Notes: a model not told the origin generated them from the letters alone. Positions 24,714-37,757 are shown, numbered from the stretch's first letter. The stretch: DNA of 64,000 bases from Unio delphinus (GCA_029339505.1 JAQISU010000081.1:12993001-13057000), one strand, 5' to 3'. Numbers and translations are program-made.

Positions 24714-24904
24714 GTTTCACAACGTAGTTTTAATAAGACAATGCGATTGAAAATTTGGAAATAGCAACGGTTTACATGACATTTTATAATTATCAAGGAC
24801 GTGGTTAACACATCACAAAATGTTTCACAATGTAGTTTTAATAAGACAATGCGATTGAAAATTTGGAAATAGCAACGGTTTACATGACATTTTATAATTA
24901 TCAA
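24714..24904 (+). repeat. Tandem pair of 83-bp units, nearly identical
   Basis: The stretches 24714-24796 and 24822-24904 differ at one base (AACGTAG versus AATGTAG) and are separated by 25 bp, giving a period of 108 bp. Near identity indicates a recent local duplication. Confidence 0.9.
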
Positions 24905-25257
24905 AGAAAAATGTCCCAGAAACTAACCTATCTCAGAAATCTTGTAAATGTTACCATCTATTTTCATAAATTAAAATTGAGCATATGCAATTTGACAATA
25001 ACCAGATGTGTACGTGTGAATTGAACCCCAAAAGCCATAAAATCTGTGACGTAAGGTCACGGATATTGAGTCGTCTTATTTTAGCAATATGTTCGCGTCG
25101 GAAATAGGAGTTTTATACATTTTGGGTTTTAGTGGGTAGAGTGACATAATCCTATATGTTAAAACTCCAGGTTAGTAATATACGGTTATTATAGCCCCGA
25201 TTTACACAAAAATATACAACATACCTTTAATATGATTTGTTAACTAGCAGCACCAAA

Positions 25258-26095
25258 ACATAGATACATACATATGTGCTTGTACAAATATCTACTATTC
25301 TATCAGTATAGTAGTGATCGTTTGTTTTATTAGGTAGGATTATGACACTCGCCAACGTCAAATTTCTAGCTAACTGGATCTCTATTAGAAATTATTGACT
25401 CTGGTTTTAAGGTTACAGATGGAATTAACGTCTTGCTTACATAGGTATGTTTAGCCACCCAGTTAGAAAGGAAATTGATTAGAACCATCCATTACCTGTA
25501 TTTAGCGAGACTGAGTATAAACTTTCATTTTTATTATATGACCTCTTACATAAAAATTGAATACGCCGCTGTTTCTATCAGTATCAAAAACTTATGTCTC
25601 CATATCTTTTTTAAATATTAAAATCGGTTTAATTTGAATAAAGATGAATATTTTATTTTGTAATTTTCATCCATCCATCCATCCATACATGTTTGTAAAA
25701 AATATCGACTATACTAGGAGTATAGTAGTGATAGTTAGTTTGATCTGGTAGGATTATGTCACTCGACAATGTCATATTTCTAGCTAACCCGATATCTAGG
25801 AGAAATTATACACTCTGATTAGGTATACGTTACCGATGTACCAAAAGTCTGGCTTACATAGGTATGTTTGGCAACCCAGTTCGACAGGAAATTGATTAGA
25901 AACATCCATTACCTGTATTTATCGAGACTGAGTATAAAATCGTATTGTTTGTTACACGACCTCTTATATTAAAATTGACTACGCCGATGTTTCTATCAGT
26001 ATCAAAAAGATATGTCCCCAGTTATTTAAAAAAAATTAAAATCGGTTTATTTTCATCAATGATGCTTATTTTGTTTTGTAATTTTTAGAAATCCA
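25258..26095 (+). repeat. Two tandem units of about 420 bp, each ending in a tetranucleotide microsatellite
   Basis: Unit 1 (about 25258-25680) ends in (CATC)n and unit 2 (about 25681-26095) ends in (CATG/CATA)n. They share TAGTAGTGAT, CTTACATAGGTATGTTT and CATCCATTACCTGTATTTA. No gene was found. Confidence 0.8.
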
Positions 26096-26257
26096 TGCAT
26101 GCATGCATACATACATACATACATACATACATACATACATACATACATACGTACGTACGTACGTACGTACGTACGTACGTACGTACATACATACATACAT
26201 ACATACATACATACATACATACATACATACATACATACATACATACATACATACATG
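26093..26257. repeat. (CATA)n(CGTA)n(CATA)n microsatellite
   Basis: A central self-complementary GTAC block (about 26150-26186) lies between two CATA blocks. ORFs on both strands are repeat artefacts. Confidence 0.95.
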
Positions 26258-27070
26258 GAAATCAATTCGTGAAGTAATCATCGAGTTCACGAGTATTTGT
26301 CGGATGTAAAAGTTAGAGCTATCTCTAAATTCCGAGTGTCCGTCATTAAAAGTCAACTTATACAATTTTTTTAATATGCACACATATTATCGGAAATTGC
26401 GTTCAAATGTTTTCCATAATTACTGCGGTTCTGACCAACTTATTGAGTAAGAAACCCAAGTTTATTGGTCTGACAATTGTCAGTATATGTTCGATAAATT
26501 AAACGCCATACTGAGAAGTGCACCAGTTCGTTCAGCTCTACATTACAGCTTCGCTATCATACACATAAAAGAGTAGATACAAATTAATCGCAGATATATC
26601 TTCACTAGTATAGAATTTCTGTATTTCTTTCATTTCTGTGTAGTTATGTGTTATTTATAAGACAACTTCTAACATATTTTAATGTTATTATGATACGTAC
26701 GTTTGGTTGATATAACAAGAAAGCATTATCGCATAATTAATTCTCATCGTTATGAGGGGAGGTGTTGTCTTGTTATATATATATTAGTAGATGACTATAT
26801 TAATATTATTTTGAGTTATTTGTTCGTGACTAAATCGTAGTCATTACCTATATAACAAAGAGAGTACATAGCTAACTTTCTTCATGGGTATAGACTATAT
26901 TTTAAGATATAACAGTGACTGTTGATTGCACTGGATATATAAACAGATCTTATGATTCTAATTATGTAAACATATTGAGAGCTTTGGGGAATATTTGCAT
27001 TGGCTGGTGGAATTAGGTGGGTTCTTAGAAGAAGGAAGGCATTTACTATTGTATAAGTTAGATCGCATTA
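26258..27070. other. No gene seen
   Basis: AT-rich sequence without recognisable elements, lying in the possible intron between copy A exons 1 and 2. Confidence 0.4.
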
Positions 27071-27076
27071 ATAGAT

Positions 27077-27078
<2 letters not shown>

Positions 27079-27147
<69 letters not shown>
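27079..27147. repeat. (GA)n microsatellite
   Basis: About 34 GA units lie 128 bp upstream of copy A exon 2. Confidence 0.95.
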
Positions 27148-27150
<3 letters not shown>

Positions 27151-27274
27151 ATAAGAATTAATGTTAACGTTGAGGAAAACATTTGGAAATGTTATTTAAG
27201 ATGAACAAATATTTTTTCTGATATCAACATGGATTATGCTTTAAGATTACACCCCACCACTAATTACTTTTCAG

Positions 27275-27332
27275 AGTATATTTACCATCATCCTAGTTTT
27301 AACAACTTTGTTTATATCAGCAGTTATGCTGT
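27275..27332 (+). CDS. DUOXA: DUOXA second coding exon, copy A
   Basis: The acceptor (ACTTTTCAG) and donor (GTAAGTAC) are canonical and the exon is 58 bp, the same length and phases (0 in, 1 out) as exon 2 of the full gene at 42282-42339. It encodes SIFTIILVLTTLFISAVML, the second membrane segment. Six codons differ from the gene by replacement and two silently, and the arginine of ARILTTLF, also present in vertebrate DUOXA at this place, is Leu. No homologue of exon 3 follows before copy B begins; the next homologous acceptor is 43140, exon 3 of the full gene, with matching phase. Confidence 0.75.
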
Positions 27333-28554
27333 GTAAGTACTAAATATAAATACGGTACTGACTATTGTATGTACATATTAATCAAAATTACCAAAACGTG
27401 GAAATGCACTGTGACCCAGATGTAAAATTTGCATTCGGTGACAAAGTTTTGAAGCTCTTGCGAAATGCATTTGAGAAACATTGTTTTAGAATTTTTTTTA
27501 ACAAGACTAAAAACATGCAATAATTTGTACAGCTGAAAAAGATAGATTTTGTCTGCATGAAAGAAATTAGTTTGGTCATGAACCGACACCCCCATTAGTA
27601 AATAATCCTACTCTTTCTCCTGAAAAAACTTTTTTCCATGCAAGATAATAGTATGCATATTTTAATCATAGTTCACTGGAAGACGAAATGATTCGAATCA
27701 CACCTCAGTTTTTAAACAAAAAGGTAATGGGACATGCAGGGTTCTTGTGAGTCAGTGTTTATTACTTATGATTGGTTGACTGAAGACGTTTTACTAGATA
27801 CGAGCCTGTTATAGGTATTCTCTTCCTGAAACGTGTTTTATGTGGTTTGGCTTTTGAATGAAATTTCTAAGCTAGGTTGATTCCAAAGTGTAAATTAAGA
27901 TTATAAAGAATTGTTTAGGAAGTGAAAGTAGTAAAATCTATTTTGAGACTATTCATGTGAACACCCGTTTGGTTTATTTGTATACATACTCCTGCAGGTG
28001 CGGCTTTGATGCTGGTTGGTGTAAATCAGTACATAACCGTCGATGATTATAACCGTGTTCTTAACATGCATTCTGTTTGTCTGAGACAAGGCTCCTCAAA
28101 TCATGGTAAAACGTTGGAGAAAATACGACTTTTTTATTTTTTCGAGTTTGTACTTGAGCAGATAATGTTTGCCTGTTCTGAACAATGGGATCGCTCATAC
28201 TGTATATTGTCATTTGAACGGATTCTTGATATTACCTTTTAATATAATTCGCGGTTTCCATATTGGACATATGCATGGGTTGTACTAAAGACAAAAAAAG
28301 AGCTGAAATAACAAATTGTACTTCCGAAAAGATGGCCGCTATCGCTAAACCGCCTTGACACAGCTCCTCCGTTTTAGTGCTGATTTTCATGATATATGTG
28401 CTTGCTGACTATCTTCGTCAACATTATCGTGTTTCATCATGCATTGGCTGTAGAGTTCTTATGTGTTTCATCATTTCCTTGTTTTGGAAACGAGAGCAAT
28501 TATAATTAAACTCAGCTGTCTTGTTCCACTGTTAAGACGTTCTTTGTTTTTTTT
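27333..28554. other. No confident gene
   Basis: The first tens of bases after the exon 2 donor resemble the intron after 42339. An exon-like stretch (acceptor CTGCAG at about 27999, donor at about 28105) lacks similarity to DUOXA exon 3. Confidence 0.4.
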
Positions 28555-29640
28555 TTAAAAAATAAACCACCATCACGTGATCGCCAGTCAACCCATTTAT
28601 GCTATAATGAGCCCTCATTAGTTGCTTCAAAAGACCACTCCTTCGCTTGTTATTCTACATTGTACTCAAGACAAAACGAACTAGGATTACATTCATCTTT
28701 ACTTTAATGTAAACAGAAGCAAAAAAATAAACATTGCTGGCCGACGTAGAACAGGAAGAAGAATTCCAGTTATCTCCCATTCGCCCTTTCCAGCTAAGCA
28801 ATTAAAACATTTGACCGTTGATTTTGATAACCTGGTGCAAATCAATCTTAAATCGTCAACCGTGGAGTCAACTGTCCCAGAGATACCACTGCGTATTGCA
28901 TTATTCAACGCCCATTGAGTAGGATCACCGAAAAAGCGCACAGATATAGTTAATTTTATCAACGACCACAATATCGACGTCTTCTTCCTGACAGAAACAT
29001 GGCTAGAAACATCAGGTGATGAGCCGAAGTGCGCGGATTTAACACCCACCGCTAATTTCATCAAGTACGTTTCATTCCACTCTCGTAGAGGTGGAATTGC
29101 TGTCATCACAAAGAATTCCATGATAAATGATAAATCGTTTTAAATAAAACATAACCTTGAATTTGTGCCACACATCGTTTGAACTAGTCCGAGCAACACT
29201 CACACTGAAATAAATATCAATACATTTATTTCTGCCCCTACCTCCTTCCTCCTAGTAGAAAAAAAACAAGCTGACTGAATCTCTCTGTTACGCGCAATTT
29301 CCCAATGTACTGGAGTATGGAAATTCGATAAGTGGCATCCTAATTATTTTTGTAGATTTCAACTTTCAATTTGATTCCATTAATTTTTTCAGCCTTAAAC
29401 AGTCTTTACCAATCCACCCATAAACTTGGTCACATTTACACCAGATTCTTCATAGACCTGATGCTAATATTATTCGATCTTCCCTTGTATAACATGAACT
29501 TGCATCAGATCACATATGCAGTATATGCCATCTCGATTATCAGTCCCTACCCCTCCACCTTTATTTGCTACTAAGAGAAACCTCCGTATGATAAATAGAA
29601 CCAAACTAATGCATGACAGAGCCAGCCAGTAGATCCGTGT
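28555..29640 (+). mobile_element. CR1/L2-like LINE fragment, endonuclease region
   Basis: Broken frames encode IPLRIALFNAH, then FINDHNIDVFFLTETWLETS (near 28955), SFHSRRGGIAVITKNS (near 29070) and DFNFQFDS (near 29356), matching the endonuclease of CR1/L2-type LINEs. Stops interrupt it and RT is absent. A second fragment of the same family, extending further, lies at 51255-52350. The first 150 bp repeat those at 20441-20610. Confidence 0.65.
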
Positions 29641-30167
29641 GAAGCTGTACATTTGTACAAGAAACTGAGAACATGTATTTTTTGTTTTACAAAACACTCA
29701 ATAGGAAAAACATTACTTATTAAATAAATTATTTGCGTTCTACAAACGTTATTCAGTCATGTACATCCTTCGTTATTGATCGCATTTCTTATGAACTTTA
29801 TTGTATCAAGATGTACAAAGTATATTTATATATAGTTACGGTCTTTTATGATGTCTTTAAGATATATTTACAGCAAATTTCCGTAGCAAATTCTATGTTA
29901 GACAAATTTGACATCCACAATTAATCGTGGAACCCTAGTGTCCCTCGCCATTTCAATTTACCGGGTTTAATCAGCTGATTATCCAATGCTCAATAAAGCT
30001 TTCTTACGTTAGAAATCTTTGGATATTTCTGTCATGAAGTTCTAATGTATGTATATTCGTTATTTGCCTGTCACGGGTGAACATATCATGTGATAATTAT
30101 CACGTTTCATGCAAAACTACATATATCAAATCGGATAGGATGTGTCGGTGTGATATCATGCACAAAT

Positions 30168-30168
<1 letters not shown>

Positions 30169-30219
<51 letters not shown>

Positions 30220-30265
30220 ACACTTGTATAGCGCTTAATCTTTAGAAGCCCTAAGCGCTTTACAA
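30169..30265. repeat. (AAT)n array followed by AGCGCTTA hairpin element
   Basis: After the AAT array, TATAGCGCTTAATCTTTAG and CCCTAAGCGCTTTACA form an imperfect hairpin. The same arrangement occurs at 43518-43612 and, shortened, at 6187-6250. Confidence 0.75.
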
Positions 30266-30470
30266 CATATATAATGATATGACTACCAAACAAAATACAC
30301 ATGTAAACAAACAGGATAAGCAGTGAGCATTATGCAGTCAATAGAGCGTTGAATAGATCTTTTCATTACTTCATAAGATCGCTGATTAAAACTTCCTTGT
30401 AAGGAATCAGGACCCAACGGCATATTTCACCTTTATGAATGTTGTATTCATCCTTAACATTCTTCTAAAA

Positions 30471-30670
30471 TATGGGGCCAGGTTAACTCATTAGTTTAGT
30501 AGAGCGCCTAATGCGAGAGCAAGGAATCTCTAATTTGAATCTTGGACAGTCAAAGTCGGTTGCTGTAAAACTCGTTTGCAAACGGTTGTTAACTTGAATC
30601 CAACGTGGGCTAGTTCTAATAAGCATTTGTTGTGAGTTCTTGTTCAAGACACTTCAATACTGTCTTTATT
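30471..30670 (+). mobile_element. tRNA-like SINE, second family (copy B)
   Basis: This is the duplicate of 6446-6650 with the same tRNA-like head (GGTTAACTCATTAG) and GTTCTTGTTCAAGACACTTC end. It was duplicated with the segment. Confidence 0.5.
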
Positions 30671-31112
30671 ATGGGTTTCAAAAACGCAGGGTTAACGAGT
30701 TAAGCATTTGTATTGCTGCCATTATTTCAAAAATATATATCAGTGATTTGTGTTTGCTGCAATTAAAATACGACGTTTGGATCAAACCTATTTGAGTAGT
30801 TCTACCACGTAAGAGGCCAAACCCAGATATTTACAATGCTATGCTCGATCAAACCCACCATATTAGCGTAGACATCTTTCATTGTAGGACTGTTCTCTGA
30901 GTAGATGGAAAAGAATCGAATGAAAAGTCAGGCTTAATTTAACAAACAACAAGAAATCGGTTGAATAAAATAACTGATCATTACAACTGATACAATTGGG
31001 CATTTGTTGCCTTGAACTAAATCATAATTTAGCTGGTTAGGTTTGCATAAAGGTTCGAGACTTCCAAGAATCATATGACATCAGTCGATACAAATACAAC
31101 ACATGTATGTAT

Positions 31113-33521
31113 CATCATCATCATCATCAGTCTCTTAACGGAATGTGGTCGTTGAGCCACTGTGCTGCTGAACATCTGACCAGTTCCCTCCACTTGTCTC
31201 GATCATGTGCCAATGCGTCTGTCTCTGCGAAACTTCTCCTGGTCCATACTGTGATGTTGTCACTCCACTTTTATCTCTGTCTACCTCTCCTTCTGCCACC
31301 TTGAACACTACCCCACAGTACTGTTGTGGATAGACTGTTGGCTCTAGTGACATGGCCATACCATTTCAGCTTTCTCCTTTTGACAGTGGTGAGGAGGTCT
31401 TCATAATGGCCTAATTTGTGCCTGATGGTATTATGCACCTCTTCATTTGTGATGTGGTTTATGTAAGAGATGCCATGGATGGTTCTGTAGCATCTCATTT
31501 CAAGTGCCTGGATTCTTTTTTGTAATTCTGCTGTCAGGGTCTAGGCCTCACATGAATACAGAACGATTGAAATGACTAGTGCTCTCAATAGTCTGATTTT
31601 AGTTTTCAGACAGATATTCTTGTCTCTCCAGATGGTTCTTAGCTTTGACATAGCTGCCGTTGTTTGTGCTGATCAAGACAAAATTTCTGCTCTTGATACC
31701 TTTGACGTGATTATGTAACCAAAATATTTGAATTGGTCCACTGTTTCCAGTTCCTGTCCTGACTTTAATCTTGGTTGAGATTTGTTTGCCACTGTTTGTC
31801 ATCAGCTTTGTCTTCTCGGCACTTATCTCCATGTCAAATCTGGAAGATGTTTCATCCAATGTCTTCACTAAGGTGGCAAGATCATCTTGCCAGCCCATCA
31901 ATGTCGTCTGCAAACCGGAGGTTGGTGATGTTACGTCCTCTAATGCTAACTGTCGCACAGTGGTTTTCCAGGGCTTCACTCATAACGCGCTCCAAGTAGA
32001 TGTTGAAAAGTGTGGGTGACAGGAGACATCCTTACCGTACTCCAACTGTAGTCTTGAACCAGTCCCCCACAGAACCTTGAGCAATTACTGCACTGGAAGC
32101 CTTGACGTACAGCTGCTTGATGGTGTTGGTCAACCTTTGACCAATGTTGTACTTATTCATTGTGGCCCACAATGCCTCATGCCACACTGTGTCAAAAGCC
32201 TTTTTGAAATCTACGAACACATGATAGATGTAGTGTTGGTGTTGTGAGTACTTTTCACACAGAACCCTAAGATTGAGTATTTGCTCTGTTGTGCTTCTTC
32301 CACTCCGGAACCCTGCCCGTTCTTCAGCGATTATTTCTTTTGCTTGTGGGTTCAGTCTGTTTAAGATGATCTTCAGTATCACCTTACTCGCATGGCTGAT
32401 CAAACTGATAGTTATGTCATTTTTGCACAGCTGGAGATTGCCTTTTTTGGGGAGTGTTATAATCTGTGACTGGGTCCACTGTGTTGGCCATTCGCCTGTC
32501 TGCCAGATCTTGTTGCAGATTTTTGTTAGTAGCTTTATCACTGAGTACCCACCATTCTTGATAAGTTCAGCTGTGATGTTGTCTACTCCAGCTGCCTTCC
32601 CATTCTTCATTACTCTTATTGCTGACTCCACCTCTTCTTTGAGAATGTGGAAATCACCATCATTTTCGGAGTTTGGAATTTTAAGCAGCCCGGGTCTCCT
32701 GTGGACGGATGGTTGTAGAGTTCTTTACAATCCTCAGTCCATCTTTCTGCAATGTCACTTGCTTCTGTGAGGCATTTTCCATTTTCGTCTTGAATGGTAC
32801 TGACACTTGGTTGCTTCTGTCTGTTAAGGTCTTTCACAATTTGGAATCCCTTTTTGCTGTTATTCTTTATCAGACTTCTCTCTATTTATGTGCACTTTTG
32901 TGCAATCCAATCTTATTTTGCTTTCTTCAAGTTTTTTCTGATATTCTTGTTTATTTCTCGATACTCCACTGCCCCTGTTGTGTGTCTGTTGCTTTTAAGT
33001 CTCTTCGAGATCACACAAATTCAGAATCTCTTCTGAAACCCAGGGTTTTTTCTTTGGACGATGGAGGCCAATGATGTCTTTGGCAACTGTTGTCATGGGT
33101 GTGTTGAAAGTGTCTGTGTCACTTTAACATCAACATCCATCACAAGAAGTGGTGCAAATTGTCCTCCAATTGTTCCTTGGAATGCCTTGCAGATGTTGGG
33201 GTCCGTCAGATGTTCAAGATTGAATTTGAGCTTGATTTTCTTTGGCTTGGTAATTTTCTTCAACCTCAATCGGAAGTTTATAATGACGAGGTCGGGATCA
33301 CTGCCACCATCAGTATCTGGGAACGTACTTGTTTTTGCTCTATTGCTGCCAGATCGGTATCAGTTTTGAACTATTATGTAGTCAATCTGGTTATGATGGG
33401 TTTGATTTGGTACATGCCATGTCCAGCATCGTGAAGCTTTATGTTGGCCCAGGGTGTTGGCTAGTACCAAGTTGTTTTACCTTGCGAACTCGAGCAGCCA
33501 TTTTCTTCTTTCATTTGTAAG
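31113..33521 (-). mobile_element. RTE-like LINE, 5'-truncated, with target site duplication
   Basis: On the minus strand, frames encode RWTEDCKELYNHPS (near 32740), then the RT from GKAAGVDNITAELIKNGG (near 32595) through TLPKKGN, ERAGFRSGRSTTEQILNLRV, VFVDFKKAFDTVW (motif A, near 32190) and LRFADDIDGLA (catalytic motif, near 31910). Further on come EISAEKTKLM, VKRRKLKWYGHVTR and VQGGRRRGRQR. The 3' end carries a (GAT)n tail (31113-31131 in + orientation ATC), as RTE elements do. The 9-bp sequence TGTATGTAT lies at both ends (31104-31112 and 33522-33530). Copy A at about 7070-7090 is the unoccupied counterpart. Frameshifts, including one just after FADD, make it inactive. The endonuclease is lost by 5' truncation or too degraded to see. 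Confidence 0.85.
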
Positions 33522-33530
33522 TGTATGTAT

Positions 33531-35840
33531 ACTGAATCCATTAATTAGAAACATATCAATTGTATAAACTATATTTTAAATTATTAAACCCAAATAAAGT
33601 GGTGCATCATAAAACAAAGTCAAATAGTCGAACATAATTCTAACATGTACACTGATTATGATGCATCAAACGAGAAATGGGTTCATGAAATATCCATGCT
33701 GCAACGCACTCCTTAATTTGACATAAATACTAACACATAACCAAATGTGTGACAAACAGATTGCTGGAAGGACATGTGTAGCCATTCATATGGTAAGAAC
33801 ATTATCATATCACTTTTCCAAAAGTGTTGAAAATCTGTGTCAGTTAAATTTAAACAGTTTTATTTTACTACAAAATTTTGCCAAATGTAACCAGTGACTG
33901 TGCTTCATATAATACTATTTAGTCATGTGGGATGTGCAGAGAATTAAAATCTCCACAATATATGCAATGAATGCCAGGACATCTGCTAAAATATAAGTTT
34001 CAAATTTCAATAAAAACACATTAAGTTTAATAAAGGAAACTAACTTTCCAACTAGGATAATATTTTATAATCTACACATGCCTTTTCTAATCTCGTTATA
34101 TACCATTAAACAAAAAAAAAACCAACAGAAATCTGAACTTTATGAAACCAAATTCATCTATGGTGATGAAATGGTATAAGATGATTCTTACATCTTCACA
34201 TACAATCTTATGTCATAATAACGTACAATTAAATGCTGACGCACTTTCGTGTTGAAAGTAAGTTCAGTTGATTTGGTTACCACCAAGGATAGGACTGAAA
34301 CAGACAAGTATTGGCCGACTCGATGAGGTCATTTTGATGTAAACCTGAATCTATTAATAAAGGTGCAGAAAGTACAGTGACAGATAGCTGTCATAGAGGC
34401 AACGTATGAACATTAAAAAAGTACAAAATTGCTGCTTTTATATTTTAAATCCCATCAAATCCTCATTATGTATCACATACCCATTATTAAATTTTGTTTA
34501 ATACTAGAAAATTCCACAAATCGGTAAAAAGATTATCCTGAAGTAATTTTAAGTAGATTTATTATATGATTACCATTGGGTATTCAATAATTATTTATAA
34601 AACCGCTACCATGCATGGACGTGTTAATCCAATAACTTAAGCTGGTAGCGTGGATTGTGGGTTGGAATAAAATGATCCAATTCAATATAAGATTGCTAAT
34701 TATAACGTTGACTATTGGTATATACAGGAACAATTGTGAGCTAAATATTATCAGAAATTGATAATGTTGTTTTAAACACTGTATAGATATAACTCGTTGT
34801 GCTGTATTCTAAAGCATATTTATTCTCATGCTTCATCTTCGTCATCAGTGACATGACGTAGTGTGGTCGTCGAGGCGCTGTGGTGCTGAATATATAGTTT
34901 AAATTAATTTACAAGATCAACAATATACGCAAATATCGTTATTTTCATCTCCACCATTTTTCAGTCTGTCTTTTAATCTCTCTTCTGGAAGTTTCATATC
35001 TATGGAGGTGAAAATTGATTTACCTAATGCATAATACCTGGTTAATTCTGAACCTTTCATACTGTGTAAAGTAGTTATGTTTTAAATAGATATTGAACAT
35101 TTTTTTTTTATATAAAGGTGCATATATTCCAATCAAACGCGGCATCCGTCTAGCTTAAAAAATAAACAAAATATAAATTGAAAACTAAAAGCAAACATGT
35201 ATTCATTGTTAATTCTTTGTTTTAATAAAAAAAAAAAATATGTTTACAATGAAATAACAGATGAGAATATTCATTTCTGAAAAGACGCACGAATGCAAAG
35301 GAAGGAATATATTGTTTTTAAGTGTTATATTCATTTGTAACGCATCTGTATTGTGCACTTTTTTAGCCCGAGGTTCAAAAATTCAATAGCTAATGATCAC
35401 TGCTGCTAACTGGAAATGTAAAGATTAATAATGTAGCCAAAATTACTTCTCGTGCGATCATGTGTATTTATTACTGTCGCATATACTATTAAACAATTTT
35501 GTTTTATGATACTTGCGTATGATGACTGGAGATATTTTCAAACATTCAAAGAATACATCAGAATATTACGTCAGTAATTGGTAACTCAAAATATTTACGT
35601 TTATCAATAATCTAGTCCTTCAATCTATGTCGAAAATGTCTTATTGACACTCCTTGTTCAAAATCCCTGTGCGTGGTATTGTTTCGTTTTGATTATATAG
35701 GAACTAAAGTGCACAAAAACAAAGCAAGTATAATCGCTTTGCAATTGAAAATTCCAGCTCTTCGCTATATATTATGACTAAACAGGCAACATAACAAATC
35801 CCCGACCACCCAAAAAAATTAGTATAATGATGATGGAGAT
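33531..35840. other. Noncoding part of copy B
   Basis: The sequence matches 7085-7160, then 13797-15890 of copy A; 34890 onward also matches copy D from 59570. No gene was found. Confidence 0.6.
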
Positions 35841-35841
35841 G

Positions 35842-35842
<1 letters not shown>

Positions 35843-35904
<62 letters not shown>

Positions 35905-36066
35905 ATTATTATTATTATTACTAATATTAATACTACTACTGCTATGATTATTATTATTATTACTATGATTTTTGTTATCATTATTATTATTATTATTAGT
36001 AGTAGTAGTAGTAGCAGTAGTAGTAGTAGTAGTAGTAGTCTATTATTATTATTATTAGTAGTAGTA
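35843..36066. repeat. (ATT)n/(AGT)n compound microsatellite
   Basis: ATT and AGT triplets with short interruptions. Poly-Ile, poly-Ser and poly-Leu frames are artefacts. Confidence 0.95.
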
Positions 36067-36160
36067 GTATTGAAACGATAACAAGAAATCACTTATTATT
36101 AAAAATATTTAATAGAATTTTTTTTATCAGTGTTGCTAGGTGATTGCAAGTTGTTCAAAC

Positions 36161-36395
36161 AGAAGCATTGCTAGGGGTTGGGGGCAGAGGGGGACAGATG
36201 TACCCGTGCGCCAGACTAATGGGGGCGCCATAATGTGGTTTGAAATAGGTTGTATGCGGAATTCTTGCTGAAAATATAAAACTATGCATCCGTTTTTTCT
36301 TCTATTAAATAGCCGTTGGCGTAATGTTGGGTTATGGTGATTTTTTTGAAGAAATTATAGGGTTTCCGAGTTGAGGTGGGGGAGGTGTGAAAATG
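36161..36395. mobile_element. Diverged copy of the hAT-like MITE (copy B)
   Basis: This is the inverted counterpart of 4933-5181: AGAAGCATTGCTAGGGGTTG at the left, GGGGGACAGATGTACCC, CGTTGGCGTAATGTTGGGTT and GAGTTGAGGTGGGGGAGG at the right. The terminal repeats have eroded. Confidence 0.6.
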
Positions 36396-36603
36396 AATCG
36401 TGTTCCCGGGTATTATTATTATTATTATTATTATTATAATAACACAAAATCACTTGTAATTAAAAATTTTGAATACAATCTTTGAGTATTGCTAGGTGTT
36501 TGCAAGGTGTTTAAAACGAAAGTACCTTAATTTAAAGAATGTGTCTCTAGCATTGTCTACAGATCAGTCAATTTTCCACTTCAACTCGATTGTTGACACA
36601 TGT

Positions 36604-36621
36604 ACACACACACACACACAG

Positions 36622-36666
<45 letters not shown>

Positions 36667-36671
36667 CACAA
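36604..36671. repeat. (AC)n microsatellite
   Basis: About 33 AC units with three interruptions, preceded by TAGCATTGTCTACAGATCAG and GTTGACACATGTAC as in copies A, D and (inverted) L. Confidence 0.9.
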
Positions 36672-36700
36672 AGAGGTATAATGAATACAATGGCAGTGTG

Positions 36701-36782
36701 GTATAACTCGACCAGGGATAGTACCAACTACTTCCCGCATCCGAGGCGGACGTTCCAACCAGTAAGCCACCCGTGCGGTATA
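36701..36782 (-). mobile_element. SINE head fragment
   Basis: The minus strand reads GGTGGCTTACTGGTTGGAAC followed by GTCCGCCTCGGATGCGGGAA, the A-box end of the first SINE family, but with a damaged B-box (TTGGTACTATCCCTGG). It matches the position of the SINE at 4590 in arm L. Confidence 0.6.
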
Positions 36783-37194
36783 ATAGCAAGAGTTTAGATG
36801 CATAAATTACTAGCACGCCTCTAATCTAACCGTTGTGTTATAAATCACCTTATAAATGTGTCCAAGTAACACATATTCTTTGTCATCATTACATTTAATA
36901 CTTCATGTATAATGTGTAAATATTTTAATATGAATAGGTATTTTGCGGTGATGGCAGACCTTCTCCTATACCACCCCCAACCCCATGCCCAGAGCAACGC
37001 TGTTCATTAGTATTACTACATGTTCCGTTTGATATTTTATAAATTCCATTATGTAGTCTATATGTTTAATAATAGTACAAATATTAGTGCCCTTGACGGC
37101 CGCCTAGTTCGCCTATTGGCTTAAATCGGTCTGCGTGGTGCAGTTTCGTGATTTGCGATTTGGATTTTTAATTTAGCTTTAACAATTCAGTCAA
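36783..37194. other. Noncoding part of copy B
   Basis: Inverted counterpart of 4290-4590; no gene was found. Confidence 0.5.
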
Positions 37195-37410
37195 AATTGT
37201 CAACGATGTCTGTATTGTGAGAGGTTATAGTGATGTCTAGCACTGGGGCATCACGCCTTAAACATGTAGCATGATGTTCCACCCAGTTATATTATCCTGA
37301 CTCCAGGCCGACCAGTTTGTAAGTACCATTTTTAAAAGTCTTTGGTATGACTCGGCCGGGGATCGAAACCACGCCGCATCTGATGCAGACGCTCTAGTCA
37401 TTAATCATAT
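37195..37410 (-). mobile_element. tRNA-derived SINE, copy B counterpart of 4091-4290
   Basis: The minus strand shows a B-box-like GGTTTCGATCCCCGGC, then the body ending TATAACCTCTCACAATACAG and CATCGTTGAC. It is colinear with arm L, so it was duplicated and not separately inserted. Confidence 0.7.
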
Positions 37411-37679
37411 GAGAGTGGTTGTACAGTTTCAACTCAGTGAAAAATATAACTAGTTTTGGAAACTTACTTGCATGCTTGGAATTATCAGTGAGCAAGATTT
37501 AAAATCTGCATGCGATTTAGTAATGACGTTAAAATTGATTTTTTTATTAAATTTTGTTTGTGTAAAGAAATAATAAACTATAAATATGGCTTCCAGTCGA
37601 CTTTCGATTACATGTGGAATGGAAGATTATAATTCCTTCAAGCTGATTGTTCTATCTCTCTATATCTGTCTGTCTCTCT

Positions 37680-37688
37680 GTGTCTCTT

Positions 37689-37757
<69 letters not shown>

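Noticed and set aside
28006..28242. Possible exon 3 of DUOXA copy A
   Set aside because: There is a plausible acceptor and donor, but the peptide (MLVGVNQYITVDDYN) has no similarity to exon 3 of the gene (TNFGYTWDTADIS).
32273..32770. 165-codon plus-strand ORF and neighbouring plus-strand ORFs to 33520
   Set aside because: They are antisense shadows of the minus-strand LINE reverse transcriptase.
35778..36092. Long poly-Ile/poly-Leu frames here and at 5241, 6039, 44852, 45740 and 60421
   Set aside because: They are translations of AAT, ATT, TTC or ACT microsatellites.
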